Assembly: GCF_011759365.1 (NCBI RefSeq)
Contig: NZ_JAARLZ010000005.1
Span: 248,001 to 312,000 of the forward strand
Length of the DNA: 64,000 nucleotides
Direction of reading: 5' to 3'
Source: Luteibacter anthropi
GTDB lineage: Bacteria; Pseudomonadota; Gammaproteobacteria; Xanthomonadales; Rhodanobacteraceae
In this document: in pieces, positions 17,911 through 26,326 of the stretch
Layout: the number at the start of each line of letters is the position of its first letter
Numbering within the stretch: position 1 is the stretch's first letter
Translations under genes and position numbers: made by a program
Notes under the pieces: generated by a model
The model's input: the letters and a program-made list of their open reading frames with translations, nothing else
Database searches by the model: none
Told to the model about the DNA's origin: nothing

Positions 17911-19074
17911 CTAAAGCCGGGCAATGTCCAACCCGGAGGTACGAGGTGCGTCCTGTGCAGCAGGCAGTGCCCGCGAGAGTCGCCATTGTGTAACCACCGC
18001 CCGCGCCTCCGGCGGAAGCGATTCCTCTGCCGTCACGCCGTCATCATTGGTAAGCGATGTGTTTACGCCTGCTTCAAGAAGCCACCGTGCGACCTTGGGG
18101 TCCCGGGCAAGGTGCAGCAAGTTTGCTCCTCCAGCACCATGAATGCTGTTGAGCGCCGCCTTTGTGACACACAGCTTGACCAGGTCTGGCCGGCCCGCTT
18201 CGCTGTCGAGAAGGATTGCGAGACCGGCGGCAGTGAGCTGCTCCAACATGAGTTCATCGGCGCGACCCTCATGCCAGACGTAGCGGAACCGGCAAATCCC
18301 ATCAAGGGCACCATGCTCCACGCAACTCATGACGCGGCCGGCATCCCCATCGAGCAGCGCCCGCTCGATTTCAACAGAAGCGCTGAACTGCGCCGTCAGC
18401 GGTGCACGGCCCGTTCCGTAGAGAAAGTCTGTTGATGCCCGCTCGTGGTCCGGCGTGAGATACCTGGCTTCCAGCAAGCCATGGAACAGATCCTCGGATA
18501 GGGCCACGTGCCATACGGGTTGCGGCAGGAGTGGAGGCTCGAGAAGTGGGAAGGACTCATGGGACGACCGACGGAGGCTTCTAAGAAACAGCGGATCCGC
18601 GCCATCACCATCGCGATAGGCCAACTCGACATCGTCGTCAAACAACACCTTGCCTGGTGGCTCTGACAGCGCATCCAGCAACGGCTGCCTCATCCCGTTC
18701 GGCAGCGGTGCACCGTTCTCGATAAGATACCGGACCACCGGTCGGCTCCTAGCGAAGTGCAGGAGGGTTCGACCCTTCGAATCAACCTGGCCGATGTCCG
18801 CCCTGGACGAGAGCAGCAGTGGCAGGGTCAAGAGGCCATCGCGTGCCGAATCGACAAGCGCTGCCAGCGACGTAACGGTCAGACCATAGAAGTCTTCCCC
18901 GTCGTACGTCTCGTCAATCCCACACTCAATGTTCGGATTGCCGCCCAGCGCAAGCTGATTCCAGATTCGCCTGACGTCGTGGTTGAGTACCGCATGCTCG
19001 AGAAGTCGCGTCATGTCATCCGCTGCGCCTTCCGATGTTGTCTGCTGCAATGGGTTCGCTGGCTTTCCGTGCAT
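17911..19074 (-). CDS. Ankyrin-repeat protein
   Basis: This 387-residue protein starts at ATG 19074 with AGGAGC upstream. Ankyrin-like units are visible near the front (GLTVTSLAALVDSARDGLLT; DSKGRTLLHFARSRPVVRYL) and near the end (AAGLAILLDSEAGRPDLVKL; GGANLLHLARDPKVARWLL). A less repeated middle lies between them. There is no signal peptide or transmembrane segment, so it is probably cytoplasmic and mediates protein binding. Ankyrin genes often accompany toxin or immunity loci, but no partner is identified here. Confidence 0.75.
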   Translation of the reverse strand: MHGKPANPLQQTTSEGAADDMTRLLEHAVLNHDVRRIWNQLALGGNPNIECGIDETYDGEDFYGLTVTSLAALVDSARDGLLTLPLLLSSRADIGQVDSKGRTLLHFARSRPVVRYLIENGAPLPNGMRQPLLDALSEPPGKVLFDDDVELAYRDGDGADPLFLRSLRRSSHESFPLLEPPLLPQPVWHVALSEDLFHGLLEARYLTPDHERASTDFLYGTGRAPLTAQFSASVEIERALLDGDAGRVMSCVEHGALDGICRFRYVWHEGRADELMLEQLTAAGLAILLDSEAGRPDLVKLCVTKAALNSIHGAGGANLLHLARDPKVARWLLEAGVNTSLTNDDGVTAEESLPPEARAVVTQWRLSRALPAAQDAPRTSGLDIARL

Positions 19075-19307
19075 GGTTGCTCCTGGGCTAGGTGTTCCAT
19101 TCAACCTAACCAGGATTTGGAAACCGTCAAGGGAGACCCTGTATCGAACGCAAAGCGCCAATGACCTTTATTAGCGTGAAGGTAAGCCACTTTGGGGTTT
19201 GTCGCGCATCAAGACCCCAAGTACACAACCCTTTGCAACTAAACACTTTTCCCAGGAGTTGGGTTTTGCCCCCAGTCAAGTCAGTAATACTTACTAAGGA
19301 CAAACCA

Positions 19308-19871
19308 ATGCGCGACGAAGCGACCGACCATCCACTACAGAGCGCCCCATCCGGGGATGCTCACACCCCCGTCAGACGCCGCCACCGGGAGAGCCGTCGG
19401 GGCACGGCTGCAGTCGACCCCGGGAGCGTGGCCGATACCCGGGAGAAGCTGCCGAACGTTAAGCGACCGAGCTGGCGTGACATCCCTGTGTCCGACCTTT
19501 CCGGCCTGCAGTACGTGCTCGACAACATGCCGCTGGTAATGCGGACTGTCTTCGAGCTTGCCGAGCTCGACCCATCCCTGTTTCGTCCAGACGAGCGGCT
19601 GCGACTCCGCCTACTGGTCGACCGCGTCATCGGAGCGACGTCCACCGATGCGGTCGGCGAGGCAATCCGCGATATCTACACTCTCCGACGGCGGGGTTTT
19701 CCTGTCTCAGCGATCAGCGAAACGCCGCCCCCACGCAAAGGTCGCGAAGAGGCGAGACGAGTTATCCAGACGCTTCGCACCACGTGGAACCGCTCGGTAC
19801 CCGGCACCATTGCCGAATCGCTCTGGGTTGAAAAGACCCTCGATTTCCTTGAGCAACGGAGTCGACATTGA
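19308..19871 (+). CDS. Hypothetical protein preceding integrase
   Basis: This 187-residue protein has AAGGA before ATG 19308. The first 50 residues are polar and Arg-rich (VRRRHRESRRGTA). The rest is helical (DERLRLRLLVDRVIGATSTD; EARRVIQTLRTTWN). No recognised domain. It lies 186 bp ahead of the large recombinase on the same strand and may be an accessory factor of the same element. Confidence 0.55.
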   Translation: MRDEATDHPLQSAPSGDAHTPVRRRHRESRRGTAAVDPGSVADTREKLPNVKRPSWRDIPVSDLSGLQYVLDNMPLVMRTVFELAELDPSLFRPDERLRLRLLVDRVIGATSTDAVGEAIRDIYTLRRRGFPVSAISETPPPRKGREEARRVIQTLRTTWNRSVPGTIAESLWVEKTLDFLEQRSRH

Positions 19872-19886
19872 CCCTACGAACGCAAA

Positions 19887-19980
19887 TGGACGTCCATCTC
19901 GATTGCTAACTTTCAACTGAAAAAGTCAAGAAAATAGTCGGACTTGATCCATTGACAAAAAGGAGAACCTCGTTTTGATG
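19887..19980 (+). promoter_or_regulatory. Putative integrase promoter with GGACGTCC palindrome
   Basis: A palindrome TGGACGTCCA lies at 19887-19896. A sigma-70-like element follows: TTGACA at 19952-19957, 17 bases, then TTGATG at 19975-19980, 77 bp before the recombinase ATG. The same spacing and a related palindrome occur at the relaxase promoter (26065-26110). The -10 match is weak. Confidence 0.45.
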
Positions 19981-20057
19981 AAGGGAGGCCAGTTGTATCG
20001 GCCGCTCACTCGACGGGATGTCACCGTCGATTTCGATCCCCTACACGAGGTATCCCC

Positions 20058-21713
20058 ATGTCCGAGAAAACAGCTCCTGTTGTTGCGCCCCGTACCCGCC
20101 GCCTTGCGCCCCGCACGCCACCCCGCCCCCTCCCTCCTGTACCACCCTACCCCCACGCCTCCGACCTCATCCGCAGCATCGACGCGGCCCCTGCGCCGGC
20201 AGTCCGCGTGCGGCATGTTGGTGAAACTGAGGACGGCCACCGCGTCATGACCCGGACGGCAAAACCCATCCACCAGATCCGCGCCGTGCTCAAACGCAAG
20301 GCGATTGAGCACGCCATCATGACGATGGCCGACGATGAGCTCGCCCGTATCGAGGTTGAATCCGACGCCCCCTTCGAACCATCCCCTTCCGCGCAGCATG
20401 TCATGGCCATCGCTGAAGTGCGACGGAAAACCCTACGTCCCGCCGTCCCCGTTGATCTCACCCTGCGCCCGACAGTCGATGAAATCACCCGCAGCAGGCG
20501 TGGCCTGTCCGCGAACCCGACCTGGCAGCACCCGGCACTGGTGCAGGCAGGTGCCCCGCAGCACACAGGAACATTCGTCATCCAGTCGGACGTCACGCTC
20601 TCGGACCGGTACCCGGTCTATGTTGATTACCTTCGACAAAAGAAAACCTCGCGGTCTTCCACCATCGGCGGGCTCTGGACGCTGCGCATCCTCACAGAAC
20701 TCGTTGGCGACAAGCGTCTCTGTGAGCTCGGGCCTGGCGATGTCGACGTGTTTTTGCACGCCATCAGTGTCTGGCCGCCGCATGCAAGCAAGCGGCGCGA
20801 CTATCGCTTGATGAAAGCTCCTGCCGTGGTCACCAAGGCAAAGCGTCTGGGCGACGCACCGATTGACGTAGGCACCCAGCAGCGCCACATCGATTTGCTC
20901 CGCACGTTCTTCTGTTGGCTGGAAAACCGCCACGAAGTGGTGCCGGGATTGCTCAAGGGGGTGCGTTTATTTTCATCAACCGACGACCGGGGTCAGCGGC
21001 GAAAGCCCTTTGACCCGCATGAGCTCGAGTTGTTGTTCCATCCCAAGCACGACAAGACATTTACCAAGCCCCACCAGTACTGGGCCCGGTTCCTTGGCTA
21101 CTACCAGGGCCTTCGCGTCAACGAGCTCTCGCAAATCTACGTCGATGATGTGTCCCTCATCGATGGTCTGTGGTGCATCGATGTCACCCGTGACCGGCCG
21201 GGCCAGCGACTGAAAAATAACCAGTCGCGGCGCACATTGCCCATTCACCCTGTCTTGATAAAAAATGGCTTTCTCGACTTCGTCAAACAAGCCAAAAATT
21301 GGGGCCGTGTCACCTTGTTCCCCGGTCTGGTGTGGGGTGCCAACGGGCCGGGGGACACGACATCCGACTGGTTCAATCGCTCGTTTTTGCGCCGAACATG
21401 TGGCATCAAGGCGAAGGAGAAGGTGTTCCATTCGTTCCGCCACAACTTTGCCACCGCCGGCGAACGCTCCGGTCTGTCCGATGCGCGCATCGCCATCATG
21501 CTTGGGCACAGTGCAGGAGATTCGATTCTCCGTAAGCACTACGTGCTGAGGCTCAACCTGCTCGACATGCAGCAGTCGATGAGCAACATGCAGTTCATGC
21601 CACTCCAACATCTGCCCTATGTGCCCGCGCAGTATGAGCAGGCCTTCGAGCAGGCGGCCGAGGACGAGGCGCGGTTTGAGCGCATCGCGGAGGTGTATGA
21701 CCGGGCGGCGTAA
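20058..21713 (+). CDS. Tyrosine recombinase/integrase with long N-terminal extension
   Basis: This 551-residue site-specific recombinase has the catalytic set: Arg in GLRVNELSQI, Lys in RLKNNQSRRTLPIHP, HSFRH, GHS and the Tyr in RKHYV. The SAM-like core-binding domain spans roughly 190-310. The first 120 residues are Pro/Arg-rich and not typical of phage integrases. ATG 20058 follows GAGGT. An intrinsic terminator lies just after the stop. It is distant from any tRNA in this window, so it may belong to an element nested inside the tRNA-Ser island. Confidence 0.92.
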   Translation: MSEKTAPVVAPRTRRLAPRTPPRPLPPVPPYPHASDLIRSIDAAPAPAVRVRHVGETEDGHRVMTRTAKPIHQIRAVLKRKAIEHAIMTMADDELARIEVESDAPFEPSPSAQHVMAIAEVRRKTLRPAVPVDLTLRPTVDEITRSRRGLSANPTWQHPALVQAGAPQHTGTFVIQSDVTLSDRYPVYVDYLRQKKTSRSSTIGGLWTLRILTELVGDKRLCELGPGDVDVFLHAISVWPPHASKRRDYRLMKAPAVVTKAKRLGDAPIDVGTQQRHIDLLRTFFCWLENRHEVVPGLLKGVRLFSSTDDRGQRRKPFDPHELELLFHPKHDKTFTKPHQYWARFLGYYQGLRVNELSQIYVDDVSLIDGLWCIDVTRDRPGQRLKNNQSRRTLPIHPVLIKNGFLDFVKQAKNWGRVTLFPGLVWGANGPGDTTSDWFNRSFLRRTCGIKAKEKVFHSFRHNFATAGERSGLSDARIAIMLGHSAGDSILRKHYVLRLNLLDMQQSMSNMQFMPLQHLPYVPAQYEQAFEQAAEDEARFERIAEVYDRAA

Positions 21714-21739
21714 GGGTGATTGGTCCGGGTAACGCGACG

Positions 21740-21764
21740 GGCTGCCATCGGCAGCCTGTCTTTT
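21740..21764 (+). terminator. Intrinsic terminator after recombinase
   Basis: The stem GGCTGCC (21740-21746) pairs with GGCAGCC (21750-21756) over a 3-base loop. It is followed by TGTCTTTT, 26 bp after the recombinase stop. Confidence 0.75.
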
Positions 21765-22094
21765 GTTGATGCCAGCGATTTCCTGATCTAGGACCTACAT
21801 GGTTCCGGCGGCGAAATTGTCAAACAGGCTTCCGGCGGCTGCGGTATCCCGTCGGCGACACCGTCGGTATAGAGCCCATGGGAGGTCCAATAACGGGAGG
21901 CTCATAAATGTCTTTCAACAGAAAAGCCGGAGACGCCGAGCCGGTCTGTACGCTTCCGAAAGGACGATGAACTTGCAGCGGCCCGGGGCTCATCGACAGA
22001 GCACAGGATATCGACCCCAAGCCGCGCTCCCTTTCGTCGTTGCGCGGGCACGGCTGGCCTGACTGACCAGCCGTCGTAGACGTTAGAACTGGGG
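21765..22094. other. Intergenic region, possible 20-codon leader ORF
   Basis: No confident gene is present. A GGGAGG site lies 8 bases before an ATG at 21908 that opens a 20-codon frame (MSFNRKAGDAEPVCTLPKGR) ending at 21970; it may be a leader peptide or chance. A hairpin CGGCTGG-N9-CCAGCCG lies at 22051-22073, just beyond the XRE gene's stop, with no T-run. Confidence 0.3.
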
Positions 22095-22382
22095 TTACCG
22101 GAGACGCCGACCGGGTTTGATGCGTTGGACCCGGGCGTAGAGCTGGACCAACCACTCGCTAGGGTCGACCTCACATTGCTCGAGCCACCGGATGAGTTGA
22201 ATGGGGTCAACCCGGACATCGCCCTTCTCGACGTGGGAGATATAGGGCTGGGATACCCCGAGGCGCCGAGCGAGCTCCACCTGGGTAATGCCTTGGGCCA
22301 CACGCGTTTCGGCGAGAAAGCCGCAAAAGGCTTTGTACTCCTCGCTGTGGATGGACGCGGTTCCGGTCTGGCGCTTCGGCAT
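22095..22382 (-). CDS. XRE-family helix-turn-helix regulator
   Basis: This 95-residue protein is essentially one Cro/C1-type HTH domain (TQVELARRLGVSQPYISH at about residues 34-51). It is preceded by a short Lys/Arg start and followed by a small helical tail ending in a basic KPGRRLR. ATG 22382 is preceded by AGGTG. Such regulators commonly control mobile elements. It is divergent from the lipoprotein gene at 22534. Confidence 0.88.
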   Translation of the reverse strand: MPKRQTGTASIHSEEYKAFCGFLAETRVAQGITQVELARRLGVSQPYISHVEKGDVRVDPIQLIRWLEQCEVDPSEWLVQLYARVQRIKPGRRLR

Positions 22383-22533
22383 GGCTTCACCTGTTTGGTG
22401 AAGGAACGCTAAATGCCTTCTTCTTATATTCCGTCTAAGAATATTCCGAGTTGTTATACACTCATTCCCGCCGGCCAGATTCAAGCCGCCCTACCGCCCG
22501 TCCGGGCCAAAAACACCACCTCTGGGGGAATTC

Positions 22534-22884
22534 ATGAAGAAACCGGTTGCCGTCCTTGCCCTCACCGCCCTTCTGCTGGCCGGTTGCGCCACCCAGGGAC
22601 AGAAAATGGACCTGCAGAAGCTCGGACAGATGAGGCCTGGAGTCTCGACCATTGATGACGCCAAAAAGCTGTTCGGAGAACCCTCCCAAGTCACTCGCCA
22701 AGACGATGGCAAAACGGTGCTGGCCTATTCCTTCTCATCGACCCAGATGGACGCGAAAGACTTTATCCCCATCGTGGGCACGTTTATCGGCAAAGGGCCA
22801 AAGCAAGACCTGGAGGCGACCCGTCTGACTTTTGATGCTTCGGGGCATTACGTCTCGTATTCGACCTACGCGCTGAAGCAGTAG
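22534..22884 (+). CDS. Small BamE/OmlA-like outer-membrane lipoprotein
   Basis: This 116-residue protein has a lipoprotein signal peptide, lipobox LAGC with Cys18. A compact domain follows, containing MRPGVSTIDDAKKLFGEPSQ and later a strand ending in a Tyr/Ser pair. The PGxST...A...FGxP pattern is that of SmpA/OmlA (BamE)-fold lipoproteins. The core bamE gene is usually elsewhere, so this is likely an accessory paralogue. Good GGGGG ribosome site. Confidence 0.78.
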   Translation: MKKPVAVLALTALLLAGCATQGQKMDLQKLGQMRPGVSTIDDAKKLFGEPSQVTRQDDGKTVLAYSFSSTQMDAKDFIPIVGTFIGKGPKQDLEATRLTFDASGHYVSYSTYALKQ

Positions 22885-22947
22885 GCGCCCGGGTGCTCTC
22901 GATGCGGCTCTAGGCCAACTCCCCTTCCCCTATACAAGGATGGTTCT

Positions 22948-23922
22948 ATGTTCAGCGCATTCTTTTGGTGCATTTTTGGCGTGGTACTCATCGTCGTCGC
23001 CAACACGTGGGTCGCGCGCATCCCGTTTGCTCGTCTTGCTGCCGGCATCGCCCTCTACATGCAATTGGGAGGGGTGTTTTCCATCATCGCCGGCGTGGTG
23101 TTCTTCTTTCATAGTGGTCCGGTGACGACGCCCACGCTGCCCACGCTGTCCTACTCCGACGAGAAAGCATTGTGGGCCGTGGCCGTGGTGCCGGCCATCA
23201 TCGTCGTGATGGCAATTGCGATTACTTTGTCGATGCGCGCCGACCGCGTAAGGCGCTCTTTGAGACCCGAGTTCGAAACGGCAAACGTGACCTTGGTCAT
23301 CCATTCGGACGGCATGCTGCATATCTCCGAACCCAATGACTTGGTATCGAAAACCATCCCGCTCGGCCGCGTGGGATTTGAAACCCAGTATTTCGAAGCA
23401 GATGCGAACATCAGCGCCTTTACGTTGACGATGATTCTTGAATGGCCCGAACCCATCGACGGACTGCTGAACCCGGAGACCGCGAGAGTCCGAGCAAGAA
23501 CCCTCGCGGTGGTCCAGGCTTCTCCCGATACTGCCAAAGCACTCAACGCATGGGTCCGCAAGCATCCTGTTCTCGGTCCAGACTGGGGACGCATCGGTGA
23601 AGCGTGGAAAGCGGCCTGCAATGACCTGCTCCGGTATTGCCGAGAACAACGGAACGCCAAGGGAGCGCCGGCCATCGAAGCCATTCGCTTTGAAGATGGT
23701 CCCAGCATTGACTACGTAGCGATTGAGAAAGATGGCTCGGCCCTGGCTGGCACCGGGACCCATCCGCATCTGATGCCTCCGGTGGCCCTGCATGCTGTCC
23801 AGCGCAAACTGGTCGTCGCCATTGATGGACGCTTTCCCACGTTTGAGCTCAACGACGACCAGGTGCGGACGCTGCAAAAAATGCATGCCCGGGGCGAGGT
23901 TCGCTTGCAGCAGCGGGCGTAA
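22948..23922 (+). CDS. Inner-membrane protein of unknown function
   Basis: This 324-residue protein has three hydrophobic segments in the first third (about 3-20, 28-53 and 70-95) and a soluble C-terminal domain of about 220 residues. That domain contains beta-type stretches (VTLVIHSDGMLHI; KLVVAIDGRFPTFEL) and an inner helical region. ATG 22948 follows AAGGA. It is 63 bp after the lipoprotein gene, possibly in the same transcript. No family is recognised. Confidence 0.65.
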   Translation: MFSAFFWCIFGVVLIVVANTWVARIPFARLAAGIALYMQLGGVFSIIAGVVFFFHSGPVTTPTLPTLSYSDEKALWAVAVVPAIIVVMAIAITLSMRADRVRRSLRPEFETANVTLVIHSDGMLHISEPNDLVSKTIPLGRVGFETQYFEADANISAFTLTMILEWPEPIDGLLNPETARVRARTLAVVQASPDTAKALNAWVRKHPVLGPDWGRIGEAWKAACNDLLRYCREQRNAKGAPAIEAIRFEDGPSIDYVAIEKDGSALAGTGTHPHLMPPVALHAVQRKLVVAIDGRFPTFELNDDQVRTLQKMHARGEVRLQQRA

Positions 23923-23961
23923 CCGCTGACGGCAGCGTCGATACAGAGGTCAGTCCAAAAA

Positions 23962-23992
23962 AAGCCGCCCCTGTTCAACCAGGAGGCGGCTT
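23962..23992 (-). terminator. Intrinsic terminator downstream of relaxase
   Basis: The stem AAGCCGCC (23962-23969) pairs with GGCGGCTT (23985-23992), extended by CCTG/CAGG inside. Read on the minus strand it is followed by a run of Ts (the A-run at 23957-23963). It lies about 170 bp beyond the relaxase stop and also faces the end of the membrane-protein gene. Confidence 0.7.
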
Positions 23993-24162
23993 GGAGGTGC
24001 GCCGTGGGGGGAGGGGTCAGCACCAACGGAGACAGGATGGCCACGACAATGTGGGCAATTCGTGATGGCATTGCTGGATTACTGGAGCCGACCTCGGTGG
24101 TTCTAGTAAGTGGAGTGAAGCGTCCTACTTCCCCACGCCGTCGTCCGCATCAAGGCGAATCG

Positions 24163-26001
24163 TTAAAGTCGGGGAAATCTCCTGAGGTGCTCGGCTGGCG
24201 TTGGGGGCGGCACGCCCGCCGCTCGGCTTACCCATGTACTTCGTTCCCTCATCGCCCGCCCGGCCGTCGCCCCTCCAGCCTGACCATCACTGCCACTGCC
24301 CTGACCGTCATTCGTTGACTCCCCTGATGATGGGGTCGGCTCCGGCGCATCCATCTCCATCACGTCGCGAACGAGAGCTGCGGAATGGGTGGGCAAAAAA
24401 TTTAGGGCTTGTTCGAATGACGGACGCGAACTATTGAGCAGAGCTTGTGCCGCCTCTTTAAGCTTGGCCCTTTCTTGTTGAAGCACGTACTCCGACCTCT
24501 GAAGCCGGCGGAGCGCCCCCTTGGCCTGCCGACGGAGCGAGAGCAAGCCGGCTTCATCAACGCGAACATTGTCTGTCAGTCGCGAGACATCTTCCGCATG
24601 CACGTGACGGGGGTCTTGGAGAGGCAGACCAGAGCGAATCAGACGAATCCGAAACGCCTGACGGGCTTCAATCGAGCGCAGTTTTCGAAGGGCGCGAACG
24701 CGGTCCGCTCTACTGACATCCAGCCGGAACAGTAAATCGTTCTCGGTCGACTGGGCTCGCTCGACCTGCTTTCGTAGAGCAAGACATTCATCCATCCGAG
24801 CTATGGCGGACTTGATTACCTCCTCTAAGTAAAGGGCATACTTAACCGACCGCTCCAGAGCCTGAGATTCCGCTTCATTTTTGGGCGGTCGTGCCACCGC
24901 CCGGATGTGTGCTTCCAAGCTCGTGGGTGGGGCAGATGTGCGAATCGGCCGACGTGGGTATACGCCTGGGGTGGCCAAGAGCGGACGTCGGGGGGATGGA
25001 ATGGCTGCTGGGTGTGTTTGCTGGGGGAAGCGCTTGCGCCGGGCTAGGATACGTGCCGTGATGTCCACCCCCACGGACGCACGAATGGCTTCGTCAGTGA
25101 TTTCTGTCGCTCGCTGCTCGGCCACTCCAACCGCAAGGGCACTTCGAAGCAAGTTCCCCCGCAGGGTCTGCATCCCCTTCCGCTCCATCGCTGTGGCGGC
25201 TTGACCGACTTTGGGCTGGGGAGCCTCAGATACCCCTTGGCGGACGTAGCTCCGGTGGTCAATGACAGGAGTCCTGCCCGCCTCGGCCAGATGGCGATTA
25301 CATGCCTCCGCCCATGTCTGGTTGAAGGATTCGACCCACGCCGCAGAGGTCCGCTTGTTCGACAGAATGGCCAGCTTGGCCCCGAAGCCAGTCGATGGGC
25401 CACTCTCGCCAGGCTGGGCATCCTCACCCTCGCCCTGCCGCTCATCCTGCTCTACATGACCGTGCTCCGGACTGCGAAGGTCATCGGAGTCCGAAAGCAA
25501 AACTCTGGTCGGAAAGTACAGGTGAGCGTGGTAGCCCTGTTTCTCGGTGGGTTTAACCTCGCCCAAGACGTCTCGGTCGGCATCGCGGTGAAGACCGAGG
25601 GAGACCGGAACATTCAGGGCATTGCTGATGAACCGGGCGAGCTCTTCGGCGAGGGCCCCTGCCTGCTTGTCGTCCAGACCGAGAGGAATGGGGACTCGGT
25701 AGTCCCGTGCCACCTGGGCGTCCTTGCGGTTTTCACAGGCCTCCACCCGGTTCCAGAGTTCTTGTGGGTCCGTTGCCCACGCAGGGGCGCCGGTCGGCAC
25801 GATGGTGACGGCGTGGACGATTTCCTCCCCCAGTTTGCGCTTCCGGAAATCGTGGGTTTTGCCGGTACGGTCGTCGATGAGTTTCAAGCCCAACCGGTAG
25901 GCGGCACCGGCAACCGAGGAGTGTCCACTCGCCCGGGAGTGTGTCGTCAGATGCGGGCGGGCATGTCGAGCATGTTTGGCGGGAGTGGGGGTTTCGGTCA
26001 T
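24163..26001 (-). CDS. MobA/MobL-type conjugative relaxase
   Basis: This 612-residue protein has an N-terminal MobA/MobL nickase domain: THSRASGHSSVAGAAYRLG near residues 19-37, conserved VPIPLGLD, and the metal-binding GYHAHLYFPTR near 180. A long helical Arg/Lys/Glu-rich C-terminal half follows, with no clear primase motif. Such MOBQ relaxases cut oriT and lead the strand during mobilisation. ATG 26001 has a strong AAGGAGG. A candidate oriT lies just upstream. No type IV secretion genes are present, so the element would be mobilisable rather than self-transmissible. Confidence 0.85.
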   Translation of the reverse strand: MTETPTPAKHARHARPHLTTHSRASGHSSVAGAAYRLGLKLIDDRTGKTHDFRKRKLGEEIVHAVTIVPTGAPAWATDPQELWNRVEACENRKDAQVARDYRVPIPLGLDDKQAGALAEELARFISNALNVPVSLGLHRDADRDVLGEVKPTEKQGYHAHLYFPTRVLLSDSDDLRSPEHGHVEQDERQGEGEDAQPGESGPSTGFGAKLAILSNKRTSAAWVESFNQTWAEACNRHLAEAGRTPVIDHRSYVRQGVSEAPQPKVGQAATAMERKGMQTLRGNLLRSALAVGVAEQRATEITDEAIRASVGVDITARILARRKRFPQQTHPAAIPSPRRPLLATPGVYPRRPIRTSAPPTSLEAHIRAVARPPKNEAESQALERSVKYALYLEEVIKSAIARMDECLALRKQVERAQSTENDLLFRLDVSRADRVRALRKLRSIEARQAFRIRLIRSGLPLQDPRHVHAEDVSRLTDNVRVDEAGLLSLRRQAKGALRRLQRSEYVLQQERAKLKEAAQALLNSSRPSFEQALNFLPTHSAALVRDVMEMDAPEPTPSSGESTNDGQGSGSDGQAGGATAGRAMRERSTWVSRAAGVPPPTPAEHLRRFPRL

Positions 26002-26056
26002 GAGCCCTCCTTGGCTGAGATGCCCATCCTGGGCGGAATCGAAAACGGGACAATAC

Positions 26057-26110
26057 GTCGCACTTATCAAAGCAGAGAATGCGACCTTGTCAATCGTTTG
26101 GACGTCCAAA
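26057..26110 (-). other. Candidate oriT and relaxase promoter
   Basis: On the minus strand, GTCGCA (26085-26080) and TGCGAC (26062-26057) form a 6-bp inverted repeat. The right arm lies inside TAAGTGCGAC (26066-26057), close to the TAA(G/A)TGCG core known at nic sites of RSF1010-type (MOBQ) plasmids. The same bases hold TTGACA (26093-26088), 17 bases, TTGATA (26070-26065), a promoter for the relaxase 57 bp downstream. A 14-bp perfect palindrome TTTGGACGTCCAAA (26097-26110) abuts the -35. Confidence 0.5.
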
Positions 26111-26158
26111 TGGATTTCTAGATGTGGGCGCGTAGCGATGAATGTTCATCCAAAAGAA

Positions 26159-26184
26159 AGGGCGCCGACTTAGCCAGGCGCCCT
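26159..26184 (-). terminator. Intrinsic terminator of the OLD/UvrD operon
   Basis: The perfect 8-bp stem AGGGCGCC (26159-26166) pairs with GGCGCCCT (26177-26184). On the minus strand it is followed by TTCTTTT. It is about 140 bp past the helicase stop. Confidence 0.7.
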
Positions 26185-26326
26185 GCTTTGAAGGCTTTTC
26201 GGCTTTTCGGCCCGAAGGGTCTGCGGAGCCGGCTGGCGAGCGACGCTATTAGTGTCGTGTTGGAGAAACCAACACTAAGACGCGCTCTCCCGATTTTTGT
26301 AATGTATCGGCCGGAGTCAAGGTTAG

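Noticed and set aside
17818-18435. Plus-strand 205-codon frame opposite the ankyrin gene
   Set aside because: Cys/Arg-rich translation with no motif, fully antisense to ankyrin repeats.
20058-21713. Phage integrase marking a prophage
   Set aside because: No neighbouring phage genes. Flanking genes are hypothetical, regulatory and mobilisation-related.
24163-26001. Self-transmissible conjugative element
   Set aside because: Only a relaxase and a candidate oriT are present. No type IV secretion or coupling-protein genes occur in the window.
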